From positions 1 through 21,071 of IMG/VR virus record IMGVR_UViG_3300050821_003885: DNA of 21,071 nt. One strand, 5' to 3'. A model generated the notes under the pieces. It saw only the letters and a list, made by a program, of their open reading frames with translations. It did no database searches and had not been told where the DNA came from. Numbering within the stretch: position 1 is the stretch's first letter; the number at the start of each line of letters is the position of its first letter. Positions 20,874 to 21,071 of the stretch are shown in pieces. The position numbers and the translations under genes were made by a program. The DNA is from a virus.

Positions 20874-21071
20874 ACCATCACTTCGATGTTCTCACATTCG
20901 TTGTCACCATTGTAGGCGCGTTGGTCAGCGGCCCGGGCGTGTGGGGCATCATCTCGCACTTCATGACGAAGAAACGCACACTCCGCGAAGAGGAACGCCA
21001 AGAGGAGAAAGACCGCGTCGACCGGCAGCGCATCGAAGATGAGCGCCGCGAACTGCTTGAACGCGCAGCAG
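20870..21071 (+). CDS. Membrane-anchored coiled-coil protein, partial
   Basis: ATG 20870 overlaps the previous stop (ATGA). The visible 67 residues start with one membrane helix (VLTFVVTIVGALVSGPGVWG) and go on as a highly charged, Glu/Arg-rich coiled coil (TLREEERQEEKDRVDRQRIE). The frame is open to the window edge, so the C-terminus is missing. It is the third membrane gene in a row. Many actinophages carry such a protein next to holins; the function is not settled. Confidence 0.7.
   Translation, partial: MNHHFDVLTFVVTIVGALVSGPGVWGIISHFMTKKRTLREEERQEEKDRVDRQRIEDERRELLERAA

Overview
The window looks like about 21 kb of a tailed double-stranded DNA phage (HK97-type capsid, siphovirus-like) infecting an actinobacterium, probably one of the Mycobacteriales. 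The grounds are an HK97 packaging and head module (terminase large subunit, portal, S78-type prohead protease, major capsid protein), long runs of tiny genes joined by ATGA, GTGA or TGATG overlaps, frequent GTG and TTG starts, and a phage copy of a DUF732 secreted protein, a family known mainly from mycobacteria and relatives. The exact host cannot be named from sequence alone.

Layout. Positions 1-2166 hold no convincing gene. They carry several repeat families: seven 15-bp iteron-like boxes at about 22-bp spacing (556-705), a roughly 50-bp unit built from a GTTTGCT/AGCAAAC dyad plus a GACCTGCATAAACCCTG box (824-1213) whose polarity flips near 1216, scattered copies to about 1904, and ATCAAGATC boxes. 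Positions 2167-4899 encode a small CxxC protein, a Mre11-like metallophosphoesterase and a lectin/lyase-like beta-rich protein. A short minus-strand pair of tiny genes (4903-5191) follows. A rightward train of small, often zinc-ribbon genes (5216-7957) includes a likely small terminase subunit at 5918. The large terminase subunit (8071-9702) follows, then another set of small genes (9699-11182), an HNH-AP2 homing-type endonuclease on the minus strand (11179-11658) and the portal (11688-13163).

A minus-strand accessory gene (13207-13731), flanked by a 12-bp direct repeat, separates the portal from a DUF732 exported protein and a DDD-motif glycosyltransferase. The prohead protease (14927-16537) and major capsid protein (16530-18062) come next. 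They are followed by a perfect 14-bp-stem hairpin, a second glycosyltransferase-like gene, a small decoration-like protein, several small unknowns, and three consecutive membrane-protein genes, the last cut by the window edge.

How they fit together. Terminase, portal, protease and capsid protein form the DNA packaging and head assembly machine. The two glycosyltransferase-like genes bracketing the capsid genes suggest virion glycosylation. The most striking observation is a 48-residue block, 31/48 identical and ungapped, shared between the C-terminal part of the protease and the presumed start of the mature capsid protein. In both proteins it follows an S-K dipeptide that resembles the HK97 cleavage site. 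The repeat-rich left end is the best candidate for an origin, partition or master regulatory region.
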